Positions 1-9,453 of a DNA stretch of 64,000 bases are shown piece after piece. Under the pieces are notes generated by a model that was given only the letters and a program-made list of their open reading frames with translations, had not been told where the DNA came from and did not search any database. The translations under genes were made by a program, and so were the position numbers. Source of the DNA: Gordonia alkaliphila (GTDB lineage: Bacteria > Actinomycetota > Actinomycetes > Mycobacteriales > Mycobacteriaceae); NCBI RefSeq assembly GCF_023017165.1, contig NZ_JALKBW010000001.1, positions 2,294,001 to 2,358,000 of the forward strand, written 5' to 3'. Position 1 is the first letter of the stretch, and each line of letters starts with the position of its first letter.

Positions 1-370
1 TGCGGGCACCGACCTGCACGTCGTTGCCGGCGGGGATCAACACCTCGCGGCGTCCCACTTCGGCGCCGTCGCGGGCGCGGGCGCGAACCACACAGGCGAC
101 AGGATCGTCGGGGTTCTGCCGGTTGACGGTGTACTGCACCGCGATCTGATCCGAGCTGAGAACCTCGTGGCCGGTGGCCGATCCCGACACCTCGGGGTCG
201 CCGAACTTCTGGAAACCGATGTAGGCGATGACCAACCCGGCGAGCACGACGCCCACTGACAGGATGAGGAACCAGCGGCGCTTGCTACTGGCCGATTGCT
301 CGACCGGATACGTCGCGCGCGGACCGCTCTGCGGTTTCGGCTGGTCGGAGACCCCATCTGAACTACTCAC
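1..370 (-). CDS. DUF4307 family membrane-anchored protein (C-terminus off the window edge)
   Basis: The reverse strand reads from a GTG at 370 and runs off the left edge, giving 123 residues without a stop. The N-terminus is a hydrophilic Ser/Pro/Gln-rich tail of about 33 residues, followed by one strongly hydrophobic segment (about residues 34-53) and then a soluble domain containing 'DQIAVQYTVNRQNP' and 'ACVVRARARDGAEVG'. This is the layout of DUF4307 proteins. In M. tuberculosis such a gene (Rv1081c) also sits divergently next to mca, which supports the call. The function of the family is not known to me; an extracytoplasmic domain on a single anchor is the natural topology. An Arg/Ser-rich reading frame on the same strand is its shadow. 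Confidence 0.75.
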   Translation of the reverse strand, partial: MSSSDGVSDQPKPQSGPRATYPVEQSASSKRRWFLILSVGVVLAGLVIAYIGFQKFGDPEVSGSATGHEVLSSDQIAVQYTVNRQNPDDPVACVVRARARDGAEVGRREVLIPAGNDVQVGAR

Positions 371-418
371 GCGTCAATACCTACCATGTAGGGGAGTACC
401 GAGCGAAGGTGAGGAAGC

Positions 419-1300
419 GTGACCGATAGCACGGGGCCCCTGCGACTGATGGCGGTGCATGCGCACCCCGACGATGAGTCGAGCAAGGCCGCCGCGACGT
501 TGGCCAAGTACGCAGCAGAAGGTCACGAGGTTCTCGTCGTGACGCTGACCGGCGGCGAGCGCGGTGACATCCTCAATCCCGCCATGGACCGGCCCGGCAT
601 CATGGAGAACCTGCCCGAGGTGCGCCGCAAGGAGATGGCTGAGGCCGCCGCGGCGCTGGGCGTGGAACACATGTGGCTGGGATTCGTCGATTCGGGGTTG
701 CCCGAAGGCGATCCGTTGCCACCGCTGCCCGAGGGCTGCTTTGCGCTCGTCCCGCACGACGAGGCGACCGAACCGCTGGTCAAGGCGGTGCGAGAGTTCA
801 AGCCGCACGTGATCATCACGTACGACGAGAACGGCGGCTACCCGCACCCGGACCACATCAAGTGCCACGAGGTCTCCATCGCCGCCTTCGACGCGGCCGG
901 TGACCCGGAGGCATACCCGGATGCGGGCGAACCCTGGACGCCGCTGAAGCTCTATTACACGCACGGTTTCATCCGGGACCGGATCTACCGGTTCTCCGAG
1001 GAGCTGGAGAAGGCCGGAATGGAGAACCCGTTCCGGGAGTGGCTCGCGAAGTGGAAGCGTGAGCAGGGCGACATGATGGCGCGCGTCACTACCCAGGTGG
1101 AAGCGAGCGAATACTTCCAGCAGCGCGACGACGCACTCCGTGCGCACGCCACCCAGATCGATCCCAACGGGTTCTTCTTCGCGGTCCCGTTGGAATGGCA
1201 GCAAAGACTATGGCCGACAGAGGAGTTCGAGCTGGCGCAGACGCGCGTCCAGACGGCGATCCCGGAGAATGACCTCTTCGCCGGAATCGAGGAAGAGTGA
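419..1300 (+). CDS. mca: Mycothiol S-conjugate amidase Mca
   Basis: Mca hydrolyses mycothiol S-conjugates of electrophiles and antibiotics to a mercapturic acid plus GlcN-Ins, the detoxification arm of the mycothiol pathway in the actinobacterial cytoplasm. The 293-residue protein belongs to the PIG-L (LmbE) zinc deacetylase family: the metal motif A-H-P-D-D-E is at residues 15-20, with an H-P-D-H motif near residue 145. Length matches Mca (just under 300) and is a little less than MshB. A GTG start is chosen because GAGGAAG lies just upstream and homology begins immediately ('[13 protein letters not shown]'). The stop overlaps the next start (GTGA), so the two genes are co-translated. The divergent neighbour is a DUF4307 gene, as in M. 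tuberculosis. Confidence 0.93.
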   Translation: MTDSTGPLRLMAVHAHPDDESSKAAATLAKYAAEGHEVLVVTLTGGERGDILNPAMDRPGIMENLPEVRRKEMAEAAAALGVEHMWLGFVDSGLPEGDPLPPLPEGCFALVPHDEATEPLVKAVREFKPHVIITYDENGGYPHPDHIKCHEVSIAAFDAAGDPEAYPDAGEPWTPLKLYYTHGFIRDRIYRFSEELEKAGMENPFREWLAKWKREQGDMMARVTTQVEASEYFQQRDDALRAHATQIDPNGFFFAVPLEWQQRLWPTEEFELAQTRVQTAIPENDLFAGIEEE

Positions 1301-1629
1301 ACAGCCTGCTGTATTTGGCAGATAGCGCCGTCCTGTTGGCGGCCCCGCAAGACACCAAGGGGCCGGAGTTCGGTAAAGCGTCGCCGATCGGTCTGCTCGT
1401 GATCATCGTGCTGCTGGTGGCCACCTTCTTGCTGATCCGGTCGATGAACAAGCAGCTCCGGAAGCTGCCGCCGACCTTCGACGAACAGCATCCGGAGGCC
1501 GACCAGGCCTTCGACGAGGGCACTGACACGGTCGACGGCGTGGCCGTCACCAGCCCGGATGTGCCGTCGAACGACGGCACCGCACCGCCGCGGAACGGAC
1601 CGGACGGCAGCGGCAACGCGATCGACTGA
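1297..1629 (+). CDS. Small single-pass membrane protein, mca operon
   Basis: This is a 110-residue protein whose GTG overlaps the mca stop codon. It has one hydrophobic segment (about residues 30-47, '[18 protein letters not shown]') followed by a basic stretch, so the acidic Pro/Asp-rich C-terminal tail (residues 60-110) is predicted to be cytoplasmic. It matches the position of Rv1083 in M. tuberculosis, a small membrane protein next to mca. No catalytic motif is visible. Its role is unknown; translational coupling to mca suggests a related function or only a shared transcript. Confidence 0.75.
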   Translation: MNSLLYLADSAVLLAAPQDTKGPEFGKASPIGLLVIIVLLVATFLLIRSMNKQLRKLPPTFDEQHPEADQAFDEGTDTVDGVAVTSPDVPSNDGTAPPRNGPDGSGNAID

Positions 1630-1681
1630 CGTCACCGCCGGCCCTGCGGGGCGCAGCCCGACACAGGTAAGGAGCCCGACC

Positions 1682-3673
<1,992 letters not shown>

Positions 3674-3700
3674 GAAAAGCGCGTTCACCGAGACCTGTGC

Positions 3701-3706
3701 TAGCGT
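3701..3706 (+). promoter_or_regulatory. -10 box of the DAHP synthase leader transcript
   Basis: TAGCGT fits the actinobacterial TANNNT -10 consensus and ends seven bases before the GTG at 3714. Transcription should therefore begin at or next to the leader peptide start codon, making the leader mRNA leaderless. No convincing -35 element is visible. The same spacing recurs at many starts in this window. Confidence 0.6.
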
Positions 3707-3713
3707 CGAGCCC

Positions 3714-3785
3714 GTGATCAACTCTGTGCGCGTCGCCTATTGGCGCTTTATCGAGGCTCCGGGCGAGCCTGCGATGAAGCGCTGA
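3714..3785 (+). CDS. Leader peptide with Tyr-Trp-Arg-Phe control codons (aromatic attenuator)
   Basis: This is a 23-codon ORF starting with GTG (MINSVRVAYWRFIEAPG...) and ending in TGA at 3783-3785, 131 bases upstream of the DAHP synthase start. Codons 9-12 are TAT TGG CGC TTT, so Tyr, Trp and Phe, the three aromatic end products of the shikimate pathway, fall within four codons. The ORF is probably translated from a leaderless mRNA. Segment GGCTCCGGG (3755-3763), just downstream of these codons, is complementary to CCCGGAGCC (3806-3814), which precedes a terminator-like hairpin. Ribosome-mediated attenuation upstream of DAHP synthase genes is known in other actinobacteria (for example C. glutamicum aroF), but the codon composition must be judged from this sequence. 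Confidence 0.72.
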   Translation: MINSVRVAYWRFIEAPGEPAMKR

Positions 3786-3855
3786 CGCGTACTCACAGCA
3801 CAGATCCCGGAGCCGAGCAGTGACCTGATGGTCGCTGCTTTCGTCGTTTCCGGGA
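3755..3855 (+). promoter_or_regulatory. Attenuator region with alternative pairings and intrinsic terminator hairpin
   Basis: Three pairings are visible. Segment 3755-3763 (GGCTCCGGG) pairs perfectly with 3806-3814. AGCAGTGACC (3816-3825) and GGTCGCTGCT (3830-3839) form a 10-bp stem (one G-T) with a TGAT loop, followed by the T-rich tail TTTCGTCGTTT, a terminator-like structure. TCCCGGA (3805-3811) also pairs with TCCGGGA (3849-3855), enclosing that hairpin. A ribosome stalled at the Tyr-Trp-Arg-Phe codons would cover the 3755 segment and release 3806-3814. Which pairing favours read-through is inferred; folding and in vivo termination were not tested. Confidence 0.62.
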
Positions 3856-3916
3856 CGCAGAACGCCACTCGGGAACCGGAACCGATCATTACAGCCGAAA
3901 CCCGAAAGGCAGTTTT

Positions 3917-4999
3917 ATGACCATCGCAACCAACCCCGCGGCCGATTCCACATCGACGTCCGACCGTCGGGTCACCGCCTTCTCGCCGATTCCGTCGCCG
4001 GACAGCCTGCGCAACGAACTGCCGCTGACCGCTCGTCGCGCCGAGATCGTCGCCCGCGACCGGGACGAGATCGCCGCCATTCTGGCCGGCCGCGACGACC
4101 GACTCATCGTCGTGGTGGGCCCGTGCTCGGTGCACGACCCGGTGGCGGCCCTCGACTACGCCCGCCGCCTCGCGCCGCTGGCCGCCGCGTACTCCGACAC
4201 CCTGAAGATCGTCATGCGTGTCTACTTCGAGAAGCCGCGCACCACCGTCGGCTGGAAGGGTCTGATCAACGACCCGGACATGGACGAGTCGTTCGACGTG
4301 GAGAAGGGCCTGCGAATCGCGCGCAAGCTGCTGCTCGACGTGATCGACTTGGGCCTGCCGGTGGGCTGCGAATTCCTCGAGCCCACCAGCCCGCAGTACA
4401 TCGCCGACGCCGTCGCGTGGGGCGCCATCGGCGCGCGGACCACCGAGTCGCAGGTGCACCGTCAGCTCGCATCGGGCCTGTCGATGCCGATCGGTTTCAA
4501 GAACGGCACCGACGGCAACGTGCAGGTGGCGATCGACGGTGCCAAGGCTGCGGCCAGTCGGCACGTCTTCTTCGGCGTCGACGACTTCGGCCGCGGCGCA
4601 GTGGTGCAGACCGCGGGCAACGAGGACTGCCACGTGATCCTGCGCGGCGGCACCCCCGGACCGAATTTCGACGAGCAGTCGGTGGCGTCCGCGGTCGAGA
4701 GCCTCGCCGCGTCCGGCCTGAGCCCCAAGGTGATGATCGACTGCTCGCACGCGAACTCCGGCAAGGACCACGAGCGGCAGGCCGAGGTGGCGGTCGAGGT
4801 CGCCGAGATGGTCGCGGCCGCACGCCGCGCCAAGGTGGAGCCGACGATCAGCGGCGTGATGCTCGAGAGCTTCCTGGAGCCGGGCGCACAGTCGGTGACC
4901 GCCGAACCGCTGGTGTACGGCAAGTCGGTCACCGACAAGTGCATGGGGTGGGAGGTCAGCGCCGAGGTGCTCGACGCTCTCGCACGCGCCGGACGCTGA
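3917..4999 (+). CDS. aroF: 3-deoxy-7-phosphoheptulonate (DAHP) synthase, type I AroF/G/H class
   Basis: The enzyme condenses phosphoenolpyruvate and erythrose 4-phosphate to DAHP, the first step of the shikimate pathway. The 360-residue protein has the class I (E. coli AroFGH-like) signature: 'VVGPCSVHDPVAALDYA', 'MRVYFEKPRTTVGWKGLINDP', 'ARTTESQVHRQLASGLS', 'GFKNGTDG' and 'MIDCSHANSGKDHERQ'. The length is normal. ATG at 3917 is chosen because AAAGG lies just upstream and homology begins shortly after. An aromatic leader peptide and attenuator precede it, implying control by charged Tyr/Trp/Phe tRNAs in addition to likely feedback inhibition. Mycobacteria generally use the type II enzyme AroG; whether one is also present here cannot be seen. 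Confidence 0.93.
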   Translation: MTIATNPAADSTSTSDRRVTAFSPIPSPDSLRNELPLTARRAEIVARDRDEIAAILAGRDDRLIVVVGPCSVHDPVAALDYARRLAPLAAAYSDTLKIVMRVYFEKPRTTVGWKGLINDPDMDESFDVEKGLRIARKLLLDVIDLGLPVGCEFLEPTSPQYIADAVAWGAIGARTTESQVHRQLASGLSMPIGFKNGTDGNVQVAIDGAKAAASRHVFFGVDDFGRGAVVQTAGNEDCHVILRGGTPGPNFDEQSVASAVESLAASGLSPKVMIDCSHANSGKDHERQAEVAVEVAEMVAAARRAKVEPTISGVMLESFLEPGAQSVTAEPLVYGKSVTDKCMGWEVSAEVLDALARAGR

Positions 5000-5012
5000 C
5001 CCCCCCGGGTCG

Positions 5013-6473
5013 TCAGGCTCGTCGACGTTGCCGCCACAGACCGGCGGCGATGTCGACCACCAGGAACGCGAGCAGCGGCCACCCGAGCAGCGGGATGAAC
5101 CAGCCGACGGCCACCGCCACTACCGAGATCGCCGCGATCGCGGGCCAAGGCAGCGCGCGGAGCGCCCCGGCGGACGGCGCCCGCCCGGGGCGAGCGCTGC
5201 CGCGCGGCCGCCGCTGCCACCACATCCGGAAGCCGAACACGATGATGGCGACGAGAACGGCGGCGACGGCGAACAACGCCACCTGATTGAGCAGTCCGAA
5301 CAGAATCCCCATGTGGAGCGCGATGCCGAGGTTCGCCAACTGCGCCGCCCGCGGCCAATCGGCGAACCAGTTCACCGCGACCACCCGGTCGTGCGCCGGG
5401 TCGACCACCGCGGTGTTCGGTGAGAACTGCCAGGGCGCCCGCACCTCGGTGACGGTGAACGCGACGTCGGGCTCGGCGGGAATCGAGATCTCCACCGCGT
5501 CGGCGCGGCCCACCCCCGCGGAGCGCGCCAGTGCCAGCGCGGTGTCGGCGTAGCCGGCGTTCTCGGCGGCGAATGCGGTGCCGTCGGCCCCGGTGGGGGA
5601 CATGCCGCCGTGGTCGCCGTGTCCGCCGTGCCCGCTTCCGCCGGAGGGGCTCGTGCCGGTCAGACTGGTGTTCGCGACCGGCTGCGTCCAGTGCAGTGCC
5701 GCCCTCAGCTCGGTCACGTTCTCGCCGGCGAACCGCGACCAGGTGAGCCCCGTCGCCGACAGGAACACCAGCGCGACGACGATCCATACACCGAGCACGG
5801 CGTGCCTACTCATCGTGCGAGCCCGTCCCCGCTGCGTCCGATCGACGGTGAGGAGTCGCGCAGTGCCGTGCGAACGACGCCGTTTCCGGTAGGCGACGAG
5901 CCACAGCCCGGTGCCGGCGAGCGCGATCACCCACAGCCATGACGCGGCGAACTCGCTGTAGAGGCGCCCCGGCTCGCCGAGGTGCAGGTCCCGGTGCAGC
6001 CCGTCGATCCAGGTGCGGACCGGCAGCGAACCGCTGCTCCCGTAGCTCGGCAGCGCACCGGTGATCCGCAGCGTCGCCGGGTCCACGAAGACGGCCAGCC
6101 GCGTCGACTCGGGGAGCGTCGGGTCGTCGAACAGCACCCGGGTGGTGCGGCCGGGCTCGGAGGCGGGACGGATCGCGGACACCGTCAGATCCGGCCGGTG
6201 GGCCACCGCGGCGGCGGTCTGCGCGGCGATCGACTGGGCGGGCCCGACCGAATCGGTGTGCAACTGGGTGCGGTAGATCAGCTGCTCCGCGGACGGGGCC
6301 AGCGCGTAGAGGCCGCCGCTGACGGCGGCGATGAGCAGGAACGGCGCTACGAGAACACCGGCGTAGAAGTGCAGCCGCCGCAGCAGCCGAGCGGTGGTGC
6401 CCGGCGGACGGGCGGGCGCTCCGGACGCCGATGAGGGGGAAGGTGAAGTTGGCGGGGCAGTGGGTAAAGACAT
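5013..6473 (-). CDS. PepSY-associated transmembrane protein with His-rich loop
   Basis: A 486-residue membrane protein starting at the ATG at 6473. An upstream ATG at 6506 is in frame, but AAAGG sits about ten bases before 6473 and homology to the PepSY_TM family begins with 'RRLHFYAGVLVAPFLLIAAVSGGLYAL'. Four main transmembrane segments are visible: near residues 35-57, 190-210, 235-255 and 395-425, with two more near the C-terminus. The extracytoplasmic loop around residues 285-305 carries the His/Gly-rich run SGHGGHGDHGGMS, a plausible metal-binding patch. PepSY_TM proteins are often linked to iron or copper handling; a metal role here is inferred from that loop. The membrane gene immediately upstream on the same strand probably shares its transcript. 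Confidence 0.82.
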   Translation of the reverse strand: MSLPTAPPTSPSPSSASGAPARPPGTTARLLRRLHFYAGVLVAPFLLIAAVSGGLYALAPSAEQLIYRTQLHTDSVGPAQSIAAQTAAAVAHRPDLTVSAIRPASEPGRTTRVLFDDPTLPESTRLAVFVDPATLRITGALPSYGSSGSLPVRTWIDGLHRDLHLGEPGRLYSEFAASWLWVIALAGTGLWLVAYRKRRRSHGTARLLTVDRTQRGRARTMSRHAVLGVWIVVALVFLSATGLTWSRFAGENVTELRAALHWTQPVANTSLTGTSPSGGSGHGGHGDHGGMSPTGADGTAFAAENAGYADTALALARSAGVGRADAVEISIPAEPDVAFTVTEVRAPWQFSPNTAVVDPAHDRVVAVNWFADWPRAAQLANLGIALHMGILFGLLNQVALFAVAAVLVAIIVFGFRMWWQRRPRGSARPGRAPSAGALRALPWPAIAAISVVAVAVGWFIPLLGWPLLAFLVVDIAAGLWRQRRRA

Positions 6474-6561
6474 GGCGAGATCGCCTTTCGTCGAAGCAGA
6501 AGCCACCGGCCCGGCGCGGCACGATGCCGCCGACCCGGGTCGGGTGGAGTGGAATCAGAAC

Positions 6562-7116
6562 TCAGACGAGGGCGGGCGGTCCGCGCGTGCCGACGGTCCC
6601 CAGCTGCCGCAGTCGCTGCGGCCGGCGCGGCGGCGTCACCACGACGATGGTGGTGATGCGGTCGATGGTCGGGCGCGAGGTGCACAGAGCGGCCACCCGA
6701 CGGGCGCGACCGCTCAGCGCGCGCACCAGCGATTCGGCGCTGACGATCAGCCCGAACGCGACGAGCGTGCCGACCGTGTGCACCGCGGCCATCGGCCCGG
6801 TGATCAGTTCCTGGTGGTGGCCGGCGAGTGCCAGGAGCAGCAGGTGCACCAGCACTTGGCCACCGGCGAGCAGGGTGAGCAGTCGACCGGGCGCCGTGGA
6901 CGTCGTGCCGGTGCTGCGACCTCCGGCCAGCACACCCAAACCGACGCCCGCCGCCAGAACGACGAGCAGGCCGCCACCGCCGGGCAGCGCGCCGTGGCCC
7001 AGGGTGTGCGCGAGAATGCCGGTGCCCGCACCGGTGCCGCCGACTACGGCCGCGCGCAGGCGCGGCAGTACTCCGGGGGCGGCGTGCGGCGGGATCGGCC
7101 GCGCGGTGGTGGGCAC
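6562..7116 (-). CDS. Polytopic membrane protein of unknown function, upstream of the PepSY gene
   Basis: A 184-residue, Ala/Gly/Leu-rich protein starting at GTG 7116. Four to five hydrophobic segments are visible (about residues 40-62, 78-98 and 106-128 are clear). His residues lie near helix ends ('LAHTLGHGAL', 'LLLLALAGHHQE', 'MAAVHTVG'). The start is supported by a -10 box TAAACT six bases upstream, implying a leaderless mRNA. The 88-base gap to the PepSY gene and common strand suggest an operon, possibly concerned with metals. A MITE-like element ends inside the -10 box, so its upstream promoter region has been replaced. I do not recognise the family with confidence. Confidence 0.65.
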   Translation of the reverse strand: MPTTARPIPPHAAPGVLPRLRAAVVGGTGAGTGILAHTLGHGALPGGGGLLVVLAAGVGLGVLAGGRSTGTTSTAPGRLLTLLAGGQVLVHLLLLALAGHHQELITGPMAAVHTVGTLVAFGLIVSAESLVRALSGRARRVAALCTSRPTIDRITTIVVVTPPRRPQRLRQLGTVGTRGPPALV

Positions 7117-7122
7117 GCGCAG

Positions 7123-7128
7123 AGTTTA
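7123..7128 (-). promoter_or_regulatory. -10 box interrupted by element insertion
   Basis: Reverse strand TAAACT lies six bases upstream of the GTG at 7116. Its first two bases (TA) are the target dinucleotide of the adjoining 161-bp element, so the hexamer is intact but everything upstream, including any -35 region, now derives from the element. Confidence 0.5.
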
Positions 7129-7289
7129 GTGCCCCGTGTTGGAAATTGGTGAATGGTTCCCGCGAGTCAGATGGGCGGATGGCAAGGCGGAGGAGGGAGC
7201 CGTAGCGGCAGCTACAGCGACCGACGACAACGCCGCCAGGCGTTCATCTGGCCGCGGGATACCGACAATGAATTTCCAACACGGGGCAC
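7129..7289. mobile_element. MITE-like element, 161 bp, 19-bp perfect terminal inverted repeats, TA target duplication
   Basis: The ends are GTGCCCCGTGTTGGAAATT (7129-7147) and its exact reverse complement (7271-7289). Each end is flanked by TA (7127-7128 and 7290-7291). If TA is the duplicated target, the element resembles the non-autonomous derivatives of IS630/Tc1-mariner transposons. The interior (about 120 bp) has no credible ORF. It lies between the start of the membrane gene at 7116 and the stop of the hemolysin III gene at 7303. Right of the element the genomic GTGCCC makes the junction GGGCACTAGTGCCC palindromic. Confidence 0.7.
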
Positions 7290-7302
7290 TAGTGCCCGGC
7301 GT

Positions 7303-7977
7303 TCAGCCGCTGATCACCAGCAGCCACACCGCGATGTAGTGCAGGGTCGCGGCGACCGCGGTGCACGCGTGGAAGACCTCGTGATGGCCGAAGACGCCGG
7401 GCCAGGGCTCGGGCCACTTCAGGGCGTACAGCACGCCGCCGACGCTGTAGAAGACGCCGCCCACGGCGAGCATCACGAAGACGGCGACGCCGGCGTTGTG
7501 CAGCAGGGCCGGGGCCACCACGACGATCGCCCAGCCGAGGAGGATGTACGCGACGACGCCCAGCCACCGCGGCGAGCCGGGCCAGATCACCTTGAGTGCG
7601 ACGCCGCCCAGCGCGCCGACCCACACGGTGCCCAACACCCACCAACGCGTCGGGGAGTCCAGACCCATGACGCAGAACGGCGTGTAGCTGGCGGCGATGA
7701 ACACGAAGATCATCGAGTGGTCCGCACGCTTCATCGCCACCTGATGCGCCGGATTGCGCCAGGGAATGCGGTGGTACACGGTGCTCGTGGTGAACAAGCC
7801 GGTGATGCCGACGACGTACACCACCACGGCGGCCACGTCGACCGCCGTCCGCTGCAGTGCGGTACCGGCGATCAGCACGATGCCCACCGACGCGGCGATG
7901 AACGCCGAGTACTTGTGGATGACGCCCCGCAGGCGCGGCTTCTCCGCCTCGGTGGGCGGTGTGAGCGTGCTGGTCAT
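7303..7977 (-). CDS. Hemolysin III family (YqfA/PAQR-like) membrane protein
   Basis: A 224-residue protein with seven predicted membrane helices and the family's conserved His and Asp/Ser features: 'GLFTTSTVYHRIPW' after helix 2, 'KRADHSMIFVFIAASYTPFC' in the centre, and 'HHEVFHACTAVAATLHYIAVW' near the C-terminus. These are the metal-binding hallmarks of the hemolysin III/PAQR superfamily (CREST hydrolase-like). The start is the ATG at 7977; a much longer open frame on this strand that runs through the prenyl synthase is an artefact. It is divergent from the prenyl synthase, as Rv1085c is from Rv1086. A perfect 20-bp palindrome sits directly upstream of its start and probably regulates it. 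The substrate is unknown. Confidence 0.9.
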   Translation of the reverse strand: MTSTLTPPTEAEKPRLRGVIHKYSAFIAASVGIVLIAGTALQRTAVDVAAVVVYVVGITGLFTTSTVYHRIPWRNPAHQVAMKRADHSMIFVFIAASYTPFCVMGLDSPTRWWVLGTVWVGALGGVALKVIWPGSPRWLGVVAYILLGWAIVVVAPALLHNAGVAVFVMLAVGGVFYSVGGVLYALKWPEPWPGVFGHHEVFHACTAVAATLHYIAVWLLVISG

Positions 7978-7979
7978 GC

Positions 7980-7999
7980 AACCTACGGTACCGTAGGTT
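7980..7999. promoter_or_regulatory. Perfect 20-bp palindrome, probable repressor operator
   Basis: AACCTACGGTACCGTAGGTT is identical on both strands and begins three bases upstream of the hemolysin III start. It contains TANNNT boxes for that gene, so a bound protein would block its promoter. It lies about 25 bp upstream of the -10 box of the divergent prenyl synthase and could affect it too. The size and symmetry are typical of TetR-family operators; no regulator gene is adjacent. Confidence 0.6.
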
Positions 8000-8024
8000 T
8001 CGCGCCAGTAGGGTTGCGAGTGAG

Positions 8025-8030
8025 TAAGAT
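8025..8030 (+). promoter_or_regulatory. -10 box of the prenyl synthase gene (leaderless)
   Basis: TAAGAT ends seven bases before GTG 8038. This spacing both decides the start codon and implies a leaderless transcript. Confidence 0.6.
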
Positions 8031-8037
8031 CTGCGCT

Positions 8038-8820
8038 GTGAAACTGATCCCTGATCGTGTGCGCGGCGGCCTCTATCAGGTCTACGAATCCCGCCTGGTC
8101 CAGCTCATGGACCCGGAGAGCATCCCGCGGCACGTCGCGATCATCGCCGACGGGAATCGCCGGTGGGCGCGGGAAGCGGGCTTCGAAGACGTCGCCCACG
8201 GCCACCGCGTCGGCGCCAAGCGGATCGCCGACATGGTGGGCTGGTGCTCGGACCTGGGGATCGGCACCGTCACCGTGTACCTGCTCTCGACCGAGAACAT
8301 GGCGCGCGCTTCCGACGAACTCGACGCCCTGATGGAGATCGTTCCGGACGTGGTCGACGAGATCGCCGACGCGCCGGGCGACTGGCGCGTGCGCATCGTC
8401 GGCAACCTCGACGTGCTGCCGGACGCGGTGGCGCAGCGCCTGCGGAATGCGGCCGCGCGCACCGAGGACCGCACGGAGATGACGGTGAACGTCGCGGTGG
8501 GTTACGGCGGACGCGAGGAGATCGTCGACGCCGTCCAAGCGCTCCTGCGCGCGAAGCTGGCGGCCGGTGCCACGGCCGAGGAACTGATCGACGCCGTCAC
8601 GGTCGCCGGGATCGACGCCAACCTCTACACCAGCGGTCAGCCCGATCCCGACCTGGTGATCCGGACGTCGGGGGAGCAGCGACTGTCCGGTTTCCTGCTG
8701 TGGCAGAGCGCGTACTCGGAGATGTGGTTCACCGACGCCTACTGGCCGGAGTTCCGCCGCGTGGACTTCCTCCGTGCCCTTCGCGACTTCGCCGCGCGCG
8801 GTCGGCGGTACGGCAAGTAG
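8038..8820 (+). CDS. Short-chain Z-isoprenyl diphosphate synthase (UppS family, Rv1086-like)
   Basis: A cis-prenyltransferase of 260 residues adding isopentenyl diphosphate in the Z configuration. The signature is intact: 'HVAIIADGNRRWAREAGF' with the catalytic Asp and Arg residues, 'YLLSTENMAR', and 'DLVIRTSGEQRLSGFLLWQSAYSEMWF' near the C-terminus. Location next to a hemolysin III gene and length both match Rv1086, which makes Z,E-farnesyl diphosphate feeding decaprenyl phosphate synthesis. Assignment to that short-chain role rather than to long-chain UppS rests on this synteny. The GTG start follows a -10 box by seven bases. The next gene begins at the base following the stop. Confidence 0.88.
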   Translation: MKLIPDRVRGGLYQVYESRLVQLMDPESIPRHVAIIADGNRRWAREAGFEDVAHGHRVGAKRIADMVGWCSDLGIGTVTVYLLSTENMARASDELDALMEIVPDVVDEIADAPGDWRVRIVGNLDVLPDAVAQRLRNAAARTEDRTEMTVNVAVGYGGREEIVDAVQALLRAKLAAGATAEELIDAVTVAGIDANLYTSGQPDPDLVIRTSGEQRLSGFLLWQSAYSEMWFTDAYWPEFRRVDFLRALRDFAARGRRYGK

Positions 8821-9309
8821 ATGGCTGCGACTCCGGCGATCGCGGCCCTGGAGGCCGCAGGCATCGCGCACGAGGTGCACAAGTACACCCACGACCGCAG
8901 GCACAGCGACTACGGCGCCGAAGCGGTCGCGGTGATGAGTGAGCGGCTCGGCGTGCAGCCCGGGCAGATCTTCAAGACACTCGTCGTCGACCTGGGGGAC
9001 CGTCGGTTGGGCGTGGCGGTGCTGCCGGTCCCGCAGCAACTCTCCCTCAAAGCGGCGGCGAAGGCGTTCGGCGTCCCGAAGGTGGTGATGGCGCAGGCCG
9101 CGCAGGTCACCCGCACCACCGGTTACATCCTCGGCGGCGTGTCCCCGGTGGGACAGAAGACGCCGCTGCCGACCGTGGTGGACGCCTCCGCAATGCAGTA
9201 CGAGAGCATTCTCGCCAGCGCGGGCAAACGCGGCCTGGAGATCGAACTGGCGCCAGCCGATCTGATCGCGGTGACCGGTGCGATCGTGGAGACCATCGCG
9301 GTCGCCTGA
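8821..9309 (+). CDS. ybaK: Cys-tRNA(Pro)/Ala-tRNA deacylase, YbaK family
   Basis: A 162-residue protein of the YbaK/EbsC editing fold, which clears Cys mischarged onto tRNA-Pro by ProRS. Visible family features include 'KTLVVDLGDRRLGVAVLPVPQQLSLKAAAKAFG' with the conserved Lys, 'TGYILGGVSPVGQKTPLPTVVD', and the C-terminal 'IELAPADLIAVTGA'. The length is normal for YbaK (about 160). The ATG directly abuts the stop of the prenyl synthase gene with no gap, so translation is probably coupled and the genes are in one operon. Confidence 0.9.
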   Translation: MAATPAIAALEAAGIAHEVHKYTHDRRHSDYGAEAVAVMSERLGVQPGQIFKTLVVDLGDRRLGVAVLPVPQQLSLKAAAKAFGVPKVVMAQAAQVTRTTGYILGGVSPVGQKTPLPTVVDASAMQYESILASAGKRGLEIELAPADLIAVTGAIVETIAVA

Positions 9310-9453
9310 TCTGCCGGGTAATCTCACAGGGAAACGTCGTCCGGAGGCCAGCCATGGGGAAGCAGCACTCGCGTGCGGCTGGGGCTGGCGCGGCGTGGCC
9401 TTCGGCAAGCTCTGACCAGCAGCGGCCGGGGGACTCGAGGAAGGGGAGCAGCG

